64,000 bases of DNA from Branchiostoma lanceolatum (Eukaryota > Chordata > Leptocardii > Amphioxiformes > Branchiostomatidae), in assembly GCF_035083965.1 (NCBI RefSeq), contig NC_089738.1:15092734-15156733 (forward strand), written 5' to 3'. Shown piece after piece: positions 43,729 through 55,390 of the stretch (position 1 is its first letter; every line of letters begins with the position of its first letter). The translations under genes and the position numbers were made by a program. Below the pieces are notes generated by a model. The model ran no database searches. It saw only the letters and a program-made list of their open reading frames with translations, and was not told the DNA's origin.

Positions 43729-44076
43729 ATCTTCTGTAAAATGTGAGAAATTCCGGACAAAAATATCATAAGAACAGCAAACTGCGCGATCCTTCAGCGT
43801 CTGACCTGCGACCTTTAGCCTTTGACACTTTGTTTAAAATGTGAAAAAATAGTAATACGCATATCTTTAATTCATGAAACTGTAATTACCATCGAATAGA
43901 TAGTATTGTGCAGTAAATGACTAAGTGATAGCATAGATAAGGCAAAATTTGCAAAAATAAAAGATACCATCTGACCTTTAACCCCAGTTGATAAAGATTT
44001 GGCGGGAATTTTCTGTGCAGAGTACAGCATAGTTTCCCGAAGCAAAAGGCGGGCTCCAGTCGAAGTACGGTCCAAG
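43729..44076. promoter_or_regulatory. Divergent promoter between GTF2F2 and RFC4 with E2F-type site
   Basis: The two start codons are 348 bp apart on opposite strands. TTTGGCGGGAA at 43998-44008 fits the E2F consensus and lies 69 bp before the RFC4 ATG. There is no TATA box. E2F control is well known for replication genes. Shared control of GTF2F2 is inference. Confidence 0.6.
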
Positions 44077-47000
44077 ATGCAAGCGTTTCTGAAAGGAGGG
44101 AGCTCCTCTGGGCTGAAGTCGAAGAAGGACAAACCTTCATCAGGTGTGGCTTTGTGAAATATACTCTTATCTGTGACAAAAAGTCCAAGTTACCAAACTT
44201 CACGCCCTGCCCCCCTCCCCACTTCAGTAGTTACCTGCACCGTCCTGTTCTTTCGATCAAATTAACACATAAATTATTAACATGCAATTTTAGTGATGTT
44301 TAATATAACTTCGTCTGTCAGTTATGTTTTATCATGATCATATCACTTCCACATTCCTCTATCTGAGTGTATCACTCCGACGGTGTGACTTTGATGTAAT
44401 ATTTTTGCCCACCCTAGCCGTGGCGACTGTTGCACGGCTTCTCTTATAATTTTGCAGTCTTATAACATAGCCTGTATAACATGTAAAAGACTGCAAACAT
44501 CATACTAGTATCAAAGCAAATAGTAAAATGAAATACAGATTGGCCAACACCTTGAAGTGGTGCTAACCCATGTTCTCCAACTTTTACTTCCAGATGTCAA
44601 AGCAGGATCCAGCAAAGAGCGAAGGCAGCCCAATGCACCATGGGTGGAGAAATAGTAAGTATACCTGGTTACTATATGTTACTTATAACTATACCAGTCA
44701 CAAGAACTATGATTTTTTTTTGCTTTCGTTGTTTCTTCATGTTGCGGGTAAACCACTTTAAAGGCGTAGAGCACCAAGTTTGCGTGCAAGCTGCGTAAGA
44801 CGAGACTGTAAGGTTTGATCCTCTCACACTGGGATGGACATCTACACTTGTCAATAAGTAAGTAGGTGAGTTCTTCAACGTGCTTGAGGTGTGGCTCTCC
44901 TCAAATTTTGTTACAATAAACACTCCTCTGAAGTGAACATTGTCGGTAAGAAGCCATGTTCAGAACTGTAATGACCCATGAATCCATGTTACTCTTCCAG
45001 CCGCCCCCGTACCATAGATGACGTCGCCTACCAGGAGGAAGTCGTGGCTGTTCTCAAGAAATCCTTACAAGGGGCTGATGTGAGGATTCTCAATCTTTTA
45101 TGCATTCATCCAATAAATGTCTCATACTGTTTTAAAGTAGATACCATCAGAGCTTCTTGAAATGAAATTATCTTTCAGCACTCAAGCCCTCAGTGTTTTG
45201 TTCAGTGTCTTATCCTTTGAGTGCTTTAGGTTTAATAATTTACTTGAGGACTGGCCTAATATCAAGGAGCATTACCTAATCTCCAAGCAGATGTAGGATC
45301 CTGCTCAGTGTTTTGCTTGTGTTTATGTAGCTTTTTATATGTACATTTGTAATTTCCAGTGGTCTACATTTTCCTCTCTCTAAGCGTACATGGTGAAGAG
45401 ATTACCATTGCCTACGTAAGGTAGGACGGTTTCTACATGTCTGTTGCTATGTGACATATGTACTCCTTGTTAACCCCAGCTCCCCAACCTGCTACTGTAT
45501 GGACCTCCTGGTACAGGAAAGACTTCCACCATCCTGGCTGCTGCAAGGGAACTCTTTGGGTAAGAGCTTTTCAGCCTCTAATCTTCTGAAAGGCAATATT
45601 TTAGTTTCTTTTTTTGGCACCACTAAAAAGTAACTGTTTCATTTGAATTCTATTGCCCAGTTGTGTTATAGTGTCATCCTACTAGTTTGTTTATTGGGCT
45701 GGTACATACCGAGCCCCTGTATACCAACTAGGATGACACTCAGGCTACAGTTATTTCAGAACCCAATGGTTTACATTTCTGTTAATCCTGATACTCAGTA
45801 GTTAACAATTTTCTTTTGTGAAATGGATCTTATAACATTACATAAACAATGAATTTCAATAAAAAAGGAAATGTTTTCTATGAATGCTCCTTTTACCAAT
45901 AGTCTACATACACCATAATGATTGTGTTTTCTGTATCCTATTTCAGGGCAGACATGATGAAGCAGAGAGTTCTGGAGCTGAACGCCTCTGATGAGAGAGG
46001 TATCCAGGTGAGATAACACACCTTATTAGAACAGGTGTCAAACATGCTCTGAGATTCACCTGTCCAGTATTAACAAAATGTGTTGCACGTCATTCCCCCT
46101 ACTGACTTTTCACTGTATTGCAGGTGGTACGCGACAAGGTGAAGACATTTTCTCAGCTGTCAGCATCAGGGACAAGGCCTGAGTAAGTGTCACTACCATA
46201 GATGAACCTGCATGGATCAAACATAGTTGTGTTCTAGTTGTTTTAAAAGTTTGCTACATGTCTCCATTATAAACAAGTTGTATGGATATTGAAATGAGCA
46301 GCATCTTTGTTTGATATGAGATCACCTTATGAGCTTAGGCTCTTTGCATGAGATATTGAAAATTTGAATAAAAACTCTTTTTACTGTTTCTGTCATAATT
46401 GAAGACCACAGGATAGTTTGACAAATTGATCAGGAACAGGTTCGGGTACAGGTACACTGGACCTAAACTTGTATATCTGTTATGTTTAGGTCTTATCATT
46501 AGGAATACATGTACATGTATAGGGTACTTTGCAACATGGATCTCATGTCTTCAACCCTCCATTCTGTTTCAGTGGTCGTCCGTGTCCGCCGTTCAAAATA
46601 ATAATCCTGGACGAGGCGGACTCCATGACAAACCCTGCACAGGTGAGGATAGGTAGACTAGGGTAGATTCATTCAAGTTTGCGGCGAGTAGTTACGTTAT
46701 CATAGCAGCTTAATCATTCTTACATTTCCCACAGGTGTGTTCATAAGAGCCTTGTGAAATATTATTTCAGTTTCCTTTAAGATAAAACCTGTAGACAGAA
46801 TGCTATGTTTTAAGACAAAGTTATGGCAGGACATCTAATCATCTTAACTGTGCAAAGAGATAACTAAATGTCTTCTGTTTGTCAGGCTTCCCTAAGGAGG
46901 ACAATGGAGAAGGAGACCAAAACAACCCGCTTCTGTCTCATCTGTAACTACATCAGCAGGTACTGTATGTTATAAGTCACTTTTAAATCTTTGACCTGTC

Positions 47001-49890
47001 ATGTGTACCCTCAGGCACATTGCTGTGTACACATATTGGGTTAGCATCCTCAAGTGCCTGAATTTTACTCTGTACAGCCATGGCCACCAGATAACAGTCA
47101 GCCAATGGGGAATGGATTGTAAACAAAAGTCCAGTCTAGCAAGACAGCATAAACCCCTGGCCAGAAATTACCTCGGTATACTCTGACCAGGGGTGTCTTC
47201 TGGCCTGCTAGACTGGCTACGTCCCATCCAATTGTTGATTTTCCTGTTTAGAATTTTTTGATTGTGGTCAGTTCTCAGCAGTGAAATAATGTGAAATGGT
47301 TTCTGTTTTATGGCCCTCAATAGCCTTTCTTTACTTTGTGTGAATGACATTTTTATGACATTTTTATGACATTAAACCCTTGTTCATCTTTTCTGTAGAA
47401 TTATTGAGCCGCTGGCCTCCAGATGTTCAAAGTTCCGGTTCAAGCCTCTGTCGGCCGACATCCTGCAGACGAGACTCCGGCACATCGCTGAGGTGGAGAA
47501 GGTCAACGCTCAGGATGAGGTAGAGGGTTAAAGTTAGTCAATGATACAGAATGACCAACGAATACAGAATTACTATCAGTAGCGCTGATAGACTACAAGA
47601 TGTGTTATTTGATGACCGCAAAATAGAGTTCATTTAAGAGGTAAAACCTTTATAATGCTATCACCTTTTTGCAGTTGGTTGTCCACTGGCACAGTGTTCA
47701 AAGGCAGAGCCCATCCCTCTTCTTCCACCCCCTTCTACCTCCCCAACTGAAGTGACATACCCTTTTATATCTGGATGAAGTATGGAAAGTCATGTAAAGT
47801 GCCTTTCCAAAGTTGATATCATCTAGCCTAGAATGCTAGGAGTTGAACCCGTGACCTCTAGATCTTAATCCCTTGTCCGCCACAACCGCTGGGCCATTGC
47901 CACCACTTAACTACTGCTCTTGTTCTACCTGCAGGCAATAACAGCCCTGATAGACACTAGTGAGGGAGACCTGAGGAAAGCCATCACATACTTACAGAGT
48001 GCTCACAGACTGAAAGGGGAGGACGCCATCACGGAGAAGGACATACTGGAGATCACTGGGGTAGGTACTATTGTAAATGGAGAAATGTTTGCTGTGGTTT
48101 TATGTTCACAGTTTTCGCGGTGACCGTTTCACCGCAAACTTAAAACCATCATAAACATTTTTGTCCAATACTGTAGCAGTATGTTACTTAAGTGCTGCCA
48201 CAAACTTAAAATCTCCGCGAACATTTTCCCCTTAGGGCGAAATTAAAACCATGCGAACTTAAATGCATTTGCAGTATGCCTAGCCATAGCCAAATTGAAT
48301 TACACCCCAAGCAGCCATCCAAACAATAGATCCTCTAGACCTTGGTGATACATACCTATCCTGTAAGCCAGGAGAATCAAGCCTTACTAATATGGCTAAT
48401 GTAATCAACTGGCACTAGATTATTCCACAGTTCAAGGCTATGTTTGCCATGGGTTTTTATGTCATGGTTCCAGTCGAATCCGTTTTTCTGTTTTACGTGA
48501 GTTTCCATGGTGACTGTCAAACTGGACGATTGTTAATTTTTTATTTTTTAAAACTAGTTCCCAGCTAGAGTACGAGGTTGACAAACTCTATGTGGAAGGG
48601 GCTATTACGGCTACGAACAAGAGTTTGTGTCACACAGGCTTGTCTAGTTCTAACAGTTCAATGATGCAAAGTATTTTTATTTTACATTTATTTCAATCAG
48701 GAAAGGTTTTACCACTCTCAAAAATTATGTTATGTATAACCAGCATGTGCAGAGCAGTTAGGTGTACAGAACCCCATACAGTTTGTAGCTATGGAGACCG
48801 TTGTTGATGTCATAATGTTGACCCCACAGGTCATCCCAAAGGACATGGTCACACAGCTGATTCAGACGTGCTACTCAGACTCATACGAGAAACTGGAGAA
48901 GTCTGTCAAGGTACGTTTCATTAGACAGTATTGAAACAATTGATAAGTAGTAACATTAGCACTGATACTGTTCTTACAAAACTTAATTATCCTGATTCTT
49001 TACAAGATGGTGTGAAGTATAGAGGTTGAAGTACAGTCATCATGATAGATATTGTAAAACTTATAAGATAGTTTTCCAGGTCCCTTATTCATCTGTTTAT
49101 TCTTACCCCTAGGAATTGAAAGCAGAGGGTTACTCAGCAGAACAGGTTATCTTACAGGTGAGAATGTCACTCTAACTTGATTTGGTTTAGAAGCAAGGAA
49201 TTGACATCAGCTTTTGTTTCCGTGATAGATTAAATAACTATGCAAAAATAATTTGTGGTGTTTTTTTCCAGATCCACGATGAAGTATTGCCAAGAGATAA
49301 CCTCACAGACAAGCAAAAGTCAGTTATCGCTGAAAAAATTGCAGTAAGTCAACAGCCTTGACATGTGCCATAATTCAGGTCTTCAGTGTTGTTTTTGAAA
49401 TATTTTGAAATACTCTTTCCCAAATGTTAGCGCAAAAAAGGATGCATTAGTAGTAAACATATCTTGCTGACAGACTATTGCAGTAAAGTGAACAAAATAT
49501 GTATTGCTGACTTTGACAGGTTGTTTTTTTCAGTGTTTTCTGTATTTGTGTGTATGTGTGTGAACAGCAGAACTCTACACCTCTTGAGCAGAGCTGTGGG
49601 TTGATCTTTGTGATATTTTGTAGGTTGAAAGCTGTTAAAAAATGGAGGACAAGTTCAATTATAGGCCCCCTAAAGCGTCTCTATGGAACTGCAACAGAAC
49701 ATTTATGACACTATCCCTTTTCTGAAGACATTTGTAACATAGAAATTTTGTGAAAGACTCCACTTAAAATCATTTTCGTGGGCCTCTTCAGATTTGTGAT
49801 CAGCGACTTGCAGACGGAGGGGACGAGTATCTCCAGCTGATGGACCTGACCTCCGTCATGATACAGCAGTTCTGTCACCCCGGCAACTGA
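44077..49890 (+). CDS. RFC4: RFC4, replication factor C small subunit (RFC37), complete, 14 exons
   Basis: Exons: 44077-44143, 44594-44654, 45001-45079, 45480-45559, 45947-46007, 46124-46182, 46573-46642, 46886-46959, 47399-47519, 47935-48060, 48830-48910, 49113-49157, 49272-49343, 49792-49890. All phases close to give 364 aa (human 363). RFC4 is an AAA+ subunit of the clamp loader that opens PCNA and places it on primed DNA. Walker A GPPGTGKT is at residues 77-84, LDEAD (Walker B) at 148-152, and the SRC arginine-finger motif at 191-193. The start MQAFLKGG matches the family. An ATG at 44594 is in the wrong frame for NAPWVEKYRP and is not the start. The C-terminal collar domain is intact. 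An E2F-type site precedes the gene. Confidence 0.96.
44763..44900 (+). repeat. Partial copy of the composite interspersed repeat
   Basis: Shares GACTGTAAGGTTTGATCC-type and GAGGTGTGGCTCTCC blocks with 1655-1935 but lacks the middle part. It lies in RFC4 intron 2. Confidence 0.6.
45671..45745. mobile_element. Foldback MITE, third copy of the TGTCATCCTA family
   Basis: GTGTCATCCTACTAG at the left and CTAGGATGACACTCAGG at the right are inverted. The right end is identical to that of 40430-40545. It lies in RFC4 intron 4. Confidence 0.65.
47690..47906 (-). repeat. tRNA-derived SINE, copy 2
   Basis: On the minus strand: an A-box-like TGGCCCAGCGGTTG, a B-box GGTTCAACTCC, then GGAAAGGCACTTTACATG and AAAAGGGTATGTCACTTCAG. 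This head-and-body order is that of a tRNA-derived SINE, and the first part aligns with 1972-2075. It lies in RFC4 intron 9. Confidence 0.65.
48066..48276. mobile_element. MITE starting 6 bp after the RFC4 exon 10 donor
   Basis: Left end TACTATTGTAAATG, right end GCATTTGCAGTA; interior with inverted AACTTAAAACC / GGTTTTATGTTC and GCGAACTTAAA blocks. A relative starts 11 bp after the donor of eIF4A exon 5 (63493). Confidence 0.6.
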
Positions 49891-50297
49891 TACATCTATC
49901 ACCATAGCAACTTGTTTCCTTGACAACTGATTCTCTGTTACCATAGATACAACTGCAAGAATATGTTCACCTTGGTAGCTCTAAAGGCAGGCTGATTGCC
50001 TTAGTAAAGATTCAATTTTACATGACCTTCTACAAGTTATCCCTCTCTGTTTATCGATCTAAAAGTACCTAACTGTTGCCATGGCAACTGATGAGGAGGG
50101 GCAGTCAGAATTAGATCATGGTACAAAGTCTTCTTATATATGTATAGGCTACAACTTTATTTTTACACAGATGTAGCCGGCCTATCTACAATACGTGTAG
50201 GATTTGAAGGCCCTTCCCTTTTGAAAGACTGAAATCCACTGAGTAAGATATATGCAGAAGGAATAGAACAGACTTTGGGAATGCAACTTTCTATGAT

Positions 50298-50369
50298 AAT
50301 AAATTTAGAGCTTACTTTGGGTTTCCAATAGTTTTTTGTGACATACTAAACATTCCTTCTTGTAATAAA
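50298..50369 (+). terminator. RFC4: RFC4 3' end with two AATAAA signals
   Basis: AATAAA occurs at 50298-50303 and 50364-50369, about 410 and 475 bp after the stop. Either may serve. No coding sequence lies between the stop and these signals. Confidence 0.55.
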
Positions 50370-50948
50370 AAGAGAGAGCGAACACTCATTATTATGTGAG
50401 AAACTTTATTATTACACAGCAATTGTATAAGATACATCTCACAAAAACTAGGCCAACTTCTATTACTTAGCAACAAATTTAGGAAACTTAGCAGCTTTAC
50501 TAGATACTATAGAATGAGAGTCATGAGACTACAGTATGTTTCTGCCGTGAATCTTTGATGGAATTTCTGTTCACTTCCAAGTCCTGTGACTATGGCTTAA
50601 CAGTCTCATGAAATATATTCATTTCTTTTTGCCTGTAGCAGTTGTTTATTCAATGCCCATGTTTCCCCTGTCTTCATATTTCCCTTTAGTGTAAGCCTCC
50701 GTTCCCATGTTAATGATGATTGACAAGCGATCCTCTCACAGTGATCAGAGCGCTCTTTGCACTGGTGGGAACAACGTGCAAGAAGGGATCTGGCACTAGG
50801 CGAGGCGCCATTTCAGTCTGGCAGAAACAGGCTTCGAACTGCCAGAATGGACATGGTTCTCTTGAGTCTTTGAACAAAAATGTAATGTGTTCACTTCTCA
50901 TACAAATGTATTGCCATTTTGTGCTCATCTGATGCTTTCCTCTTTGTC

Positions 50949-51060
50949 TACCTCCGGATCTTCCCTGCTGCCTTACTTTGAAACCAACAGGGAATCGGGT
51001 GCCAAATGGAACCAACAGGGAATCGGGTGCCAAATGGCTACTTCAGAGTGCTAAAGGTTA
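50949..51060 (-). repeat. Interspersed repeat with an internal short duplication
   Basis: Inverted copy of the TTAGCACACTGAAGTAGCC family. The block ACCAACAGGGAATCGGGTGC is present twice in tandem (about 50982 and 51011), which the other copies lack. Confidence 0.65.
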
Positions 51061-54000
51061 AGACTTAAACTAACATCATTCCAGTAAAGTTGTTTATGAG
51101 CAGACTTGTATTGCTTTTTGTGATGAGTGTGGCATGAGAAAGCAAATGGGAGGCAGAGATTCGCATTGTTGGATCTTACAGCGAACCTCAACCGACCACT
51201 AGCTCTCAGTGCCATATGGTCCCAGGTGTCTACTCACCTACAACTGCTCCTCCTCAAAGGGTATGTGGCCATCTTGACTGCAATTATCCCATCAAGTTTC
51301 TGAACGTACAGATGGCTAAAGCAGCAGATACATTAAAAGTCTAACCTTAATTAATTCAGGTCTTATGAGCTAGTAGCTGTTTTATTGTATTACTAACCAA
51401 AGCGTTTAATACAAAAGATGTTCATAGATCTTGGTAGCGCAGGAGAACCCAATGACTAGAGGTCCAGCCGAAAGCTCGGTATGCAGAGTTCACGAGCCAC
51501 GGTGGGACCACTGGTCAGTATGGTCCTCTAAGTCACATCCTTGGAGTACTGGAGGGCAGTCTGAAGAAACTGAATTGGTTCATCTAATGATGAGTAGATG
51601 TGCCTAGCATAGTCAATCTGCCGAGTACAAAGTAAAATGAACTAAAAGATTAAAGCAAGAGGCCATTAAACTACCCGGCAGGGCATTGGTTTGGAAATGT
51701 TACTAGCATGATGAAAGCCTGTGTCCCACCCACTCGACTCGAGCTCGGCCAGGGACTAAATAAGCTACATTCGTTGGACATGTGACTGAAGCATGAGCAG
51801 TGACTTGGTCCACGTTGTGCAACTTCGGTGTGCCCAGCAGTTGGTCAGCTCAGTGTCCGTGGATCCAGTCGTTCTGCCCACCCCAGGGAGCAGTGGTGAG
51901 TCGAGGCTCGTGATGTCACAAAACGCGCGAGTCTCAACCGACCACTGAGCCCAGAGGCAGAGAAAAGGGACTCCCGGTAAGACTGGTGTAAGGCCATCCT
52001 GTTGTTCTTCGGTGTTCTTGGCAGTTTGAACTAAAAAACAAACAAAAACAAAGACAGACTGTTGGTAAGTGGTCACTATGTTCTGAAAAAAGTACCTATG
52101 TGAACTACTTTAAAGCTAAATTCAAGTGATTAACCCTGGAATCAGAATTTTTCATCGGACAGGGAGAAAAATAAAGTACCCATTTAAAGTGATTAAGTGA
52201 CTGAGCTCGGCTAACGGTGGTTTAAGCGGTAAACCTGCAACAATAGCAAAGAGGCGGGCTTGGGAACCTGCGGATTTCCAACTAAACCCCAGGAGGTTTG
52301 TGTGCGCATTCTCATATAGCAGGATCAGGTAGGACCACCTATTAACATGCCCCATTAGGTCAATTATATCATTTTTCAGGAATATTTCTATCCATGTAAA
52401 CATTTACTAGTATATGGCACCAAATTTCTATTAATTCCCAGAGAATTTTCTTTCAAACAACTTTTTGCCGTCGCCTGTGGGAAAATGTGGACTATCGAAC
52501 ACGTCACAAATATCTTTTGGGACGACATAATTCAACAATTGATTTGACGGGTGGACAATTGTGAGAGTATAATCAAAATAGCAGAAGACATTTCTAAATG
52601 CAATGAACGAAATCGGGTGCCCTTTCTGTCGTGTTGTATGGGGCGGGGCTGCCTTAATCTGCAAGCATATCTCTGCGGGGGCAAAATCGTACCCAGCCGG
52701 CCAGAATCTACAGCCAGCCCCCCTACGTAGCCGAGTATTTCGTAAAATCATTCAAAATGTTGGGCCAGAAAGTTAGAGATAAGAACTTCTCGCATCCGGA
52801 TTGTTTCTAACCTTTCCACCACCTAGAAGTCTGACCTCTACTTCGGGAAAGCGGTGTGAGCCTAGAAGATGACAAGTGTGCGCACAACAGGTGTCGATGG
52901 ACAGTGATCCCACATCAAGCACCTTATGTCATTTATTCTGAGTGCCACGTGGCCATAGTAAGCCGCAGCGGCCAGATGAAATACCCGACCCCAACTGTAA
53001 GCGCGATCTATCTAGATTTCCAAAAAAACTTTTTTTACACAGAATAAATGCAGAAATCAAACCGCCGTGTATGAGACCAATGTTTAGACTTCATCTGAAC
53101 CATTTCGAGAAACCAACACCCCAAATACACCGCACTGGGGAGTCGGTCATACCTTTACCATCTTGTCAGTAAACCCGGGCTATTTTCTGTTGCATACACT
53201 AGAGTCTTTTACACAATACGAAATATTAAGATAGCGGTGAATCTTGCGGGCTCAACCCCGTTGCCAAACAACAGCGGACCCGGACCTAGACACTGGTCAG
53301 ACTTGACTATACCCCATGGCCCAAGCCCTATAAGCCACATGCCTAAGTAGACCATTCACAGCGGAATTGTAGCTGGGCGTAAAAAAAAAAAGAACAAACC
53401 GTGAAAAGCTGGCTCCAAGGGTTGGGCTAGAATATTCAAAAAAGTGAACTCCCCTCGATTTGTTTCGCTTCAACTTTCAAGCAAGCCCTCTGTCGACGTC
53501 GACCAAATAACGACCGCCCGAGTCCCGACCGCCAAACTGTTCGGATGTCCATCCGCACGCACCATAACCGGGTAAGAACCATAGCTCTAGCTGCACAATT
53601 ACCACAAAGACTGGTGGTGGTCCCGTTAGTCCATCTGATATCAAAGCTCTTTTCCCCCGGGACTATATAGCTATAGATACCAGCTAAGGAGAAAATAGTG
53701 GTAATCCCCTTTTTGTATGTCCCCAATAGGGCATATCATTTTGTCCTTGGACAATTTTATCGACTGTTGAATGGTTACAAGTGCCGCACCCGGCGCGACA
53801 GTGTCGTACTTGTTCCAACGGTGAAGAGACATACGCTGCCATGCATGTCAGGTGTTTTAATCGGAGAAATCAAACGTAACTACAGATAGCCTTGTCGGTT
53901 GTGTAGAGATGAACATTGCGACACGCAAACAAAAACGGCGACCTCGTCATTTTCGTCGACGAGAACAAGCAAAGAACATGTACGACGGTGACCAAATCGG

Positions 54001-54632
54001 AAGACACTCGTAATTAGTGGGTATTTCAAGTGGTAAAAAGCTATTTTCTGATGTATATGGTTGGCTGGATGATAGAGAAGGAAACGGACAAACGCACCTG
54101 TTGACGCCCTCGTTGGGTCCCCGGGTGAGAGGAGCGCGCGTAAGAGAGAGGACGGTCTACCAACTGGTCTCCACAAACTGCGCAGTCAGAATGAGGAATA
54201 GGGGCGGCCGCGTGTGGGAAAGAACAGACTGCCACACCTACACGGGCCACGCCGCGTGCTCAGGCCATATGATACTGTACTAGTCTCGCACAGACTTCAC
54301 GCGAAAGCCTTCTCTTCTCGCTATGATCTACGGAGCGACTGAGACCAAGGTGCTCCGCGACACTTTTTATACGCAAAGTCTGTTTACCGAAATAGATGGC
54401 AACTTCAGATAACCAAATCCACTGATAATACAAAGTTTTTCATTGAGGCTTACCCCACGTAGGTGTCTGCTTAGTGACTATCTGGTTTGTTGAGATGACA
54501 ATGGACAGGTAGGACTGTCTCTCTTGACTCCGCCCACCGGTCGTAATTGACGTGCTGCAAACTGGAACGATCCGGAACCAAGTGGTGAAGATGTTTAGAA
54601 AAGTACCACCTACGCAGTTCAGCAACTTATCT

Positions 54633-54790
54633 AATCTCCAAGTAGATGTTGGGGTAGCAAATTGTAAAGTTTTATGACTTGCCAGGCTTCTCTGACATTT
54701 TTAGTGCCCAATGTTATGAAGGACTGCCAGCAAAGGGCGGCCGGTCAAAAAACTTTACGACTTCCACCCTAAGATCTACTTAATTGGAGA
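54633..54790. repeat. Inverted-repeat element with ATCTCCAAGTAGAT ends
   Basis: TAATCTCCAAGTAGAT at the left and GATCTACTTAATTGGAGAT at the right, with inner inverted AAAGTTTTATGAC / GTCAAAAAACTTT. Ends resemble 40866-41030. Confidence 0.5.
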
Positions 54791-55082
54791 TAATGATTTT
54801 TATCTATCGTCGACCCCCTCTAGAAAACGAAAGATGGAAAGATAGAAAAAAGAGGGATGGTAATTGGAAGGGGAAGATGATAAATCCACTATTGGGCCAT
54901 TGCTGCTAAAGATAGTTTACTTGTGTGTCGTTTTTAATGAAATACCATATGCTGACATGACGTTATGTTAAAGTGACGCAACATGACATGACATGATACA
55001 GGTAATGTGGCTTTTGCGGTATTTTTGAATACGACTACTCAAAGCTGTTAATGTTATAAAAGCGAGTGAAACTTGAAATAAT

Positions 55083-55390
55083 TTCTTGCATTGATAACGC
55101 CTCTACTCCACTACATCTACCACCAAAAAAATCAGGACCATACGTCCAGGACAAAAGATACAAAACCGGCAGTTCTGCTGCAGTACCAAGGTAACATACC
55201 AGGGGGTCCAAAATCGACCTTCGTCTTGCCAAGACTTAAGTTACCTCAAGTACCAAATATCATCGTAATCCATCCAGAGGTTCCTGAGTTATGCTGACTA
55301 CAAAATGCGGAAACACACACAGACAGACAGACAGACAGACACGCCAAAAACTATACCTCCGGAGCTCCATTTTTAATGTCGGTAATCAAG
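55083..55390 (+). repeat. Interspersed repeat with (ACAG)n microsatellite
   Basis: An (ACAG)n run at about 55315-55342 is preceded by GTTCCTGAGTTATGCTGAC and followed by CTCCGGAGCTCC. The layout is like the 3' end of a retroelement, but no second copy is present in the window. Confidence 0.45.

Noticed and set aside
44594..44761. ATG at the start of RFC4 exon 2 as the gene start
   Set aside because: Its frame does not give the conserved NAPWVEKYRP. The correct frame enters in phase 1 from exon 44077-44143, whose MQAFLKGG start fits the family.
50720..50932. Open frame with RRGAISVWQK, briefly considered as an eIF4E-like fragment
   Set aside because: The resemblance covers only a few residues and the flanking sequence does not continue any eIF4E motif.
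52431..52751. 106-codon minus-strand frame in the RFC4-eIF4A gap
   Set aside because: No recognised motif and no consistent splice context. Likely chance in a GC-richer stretch.
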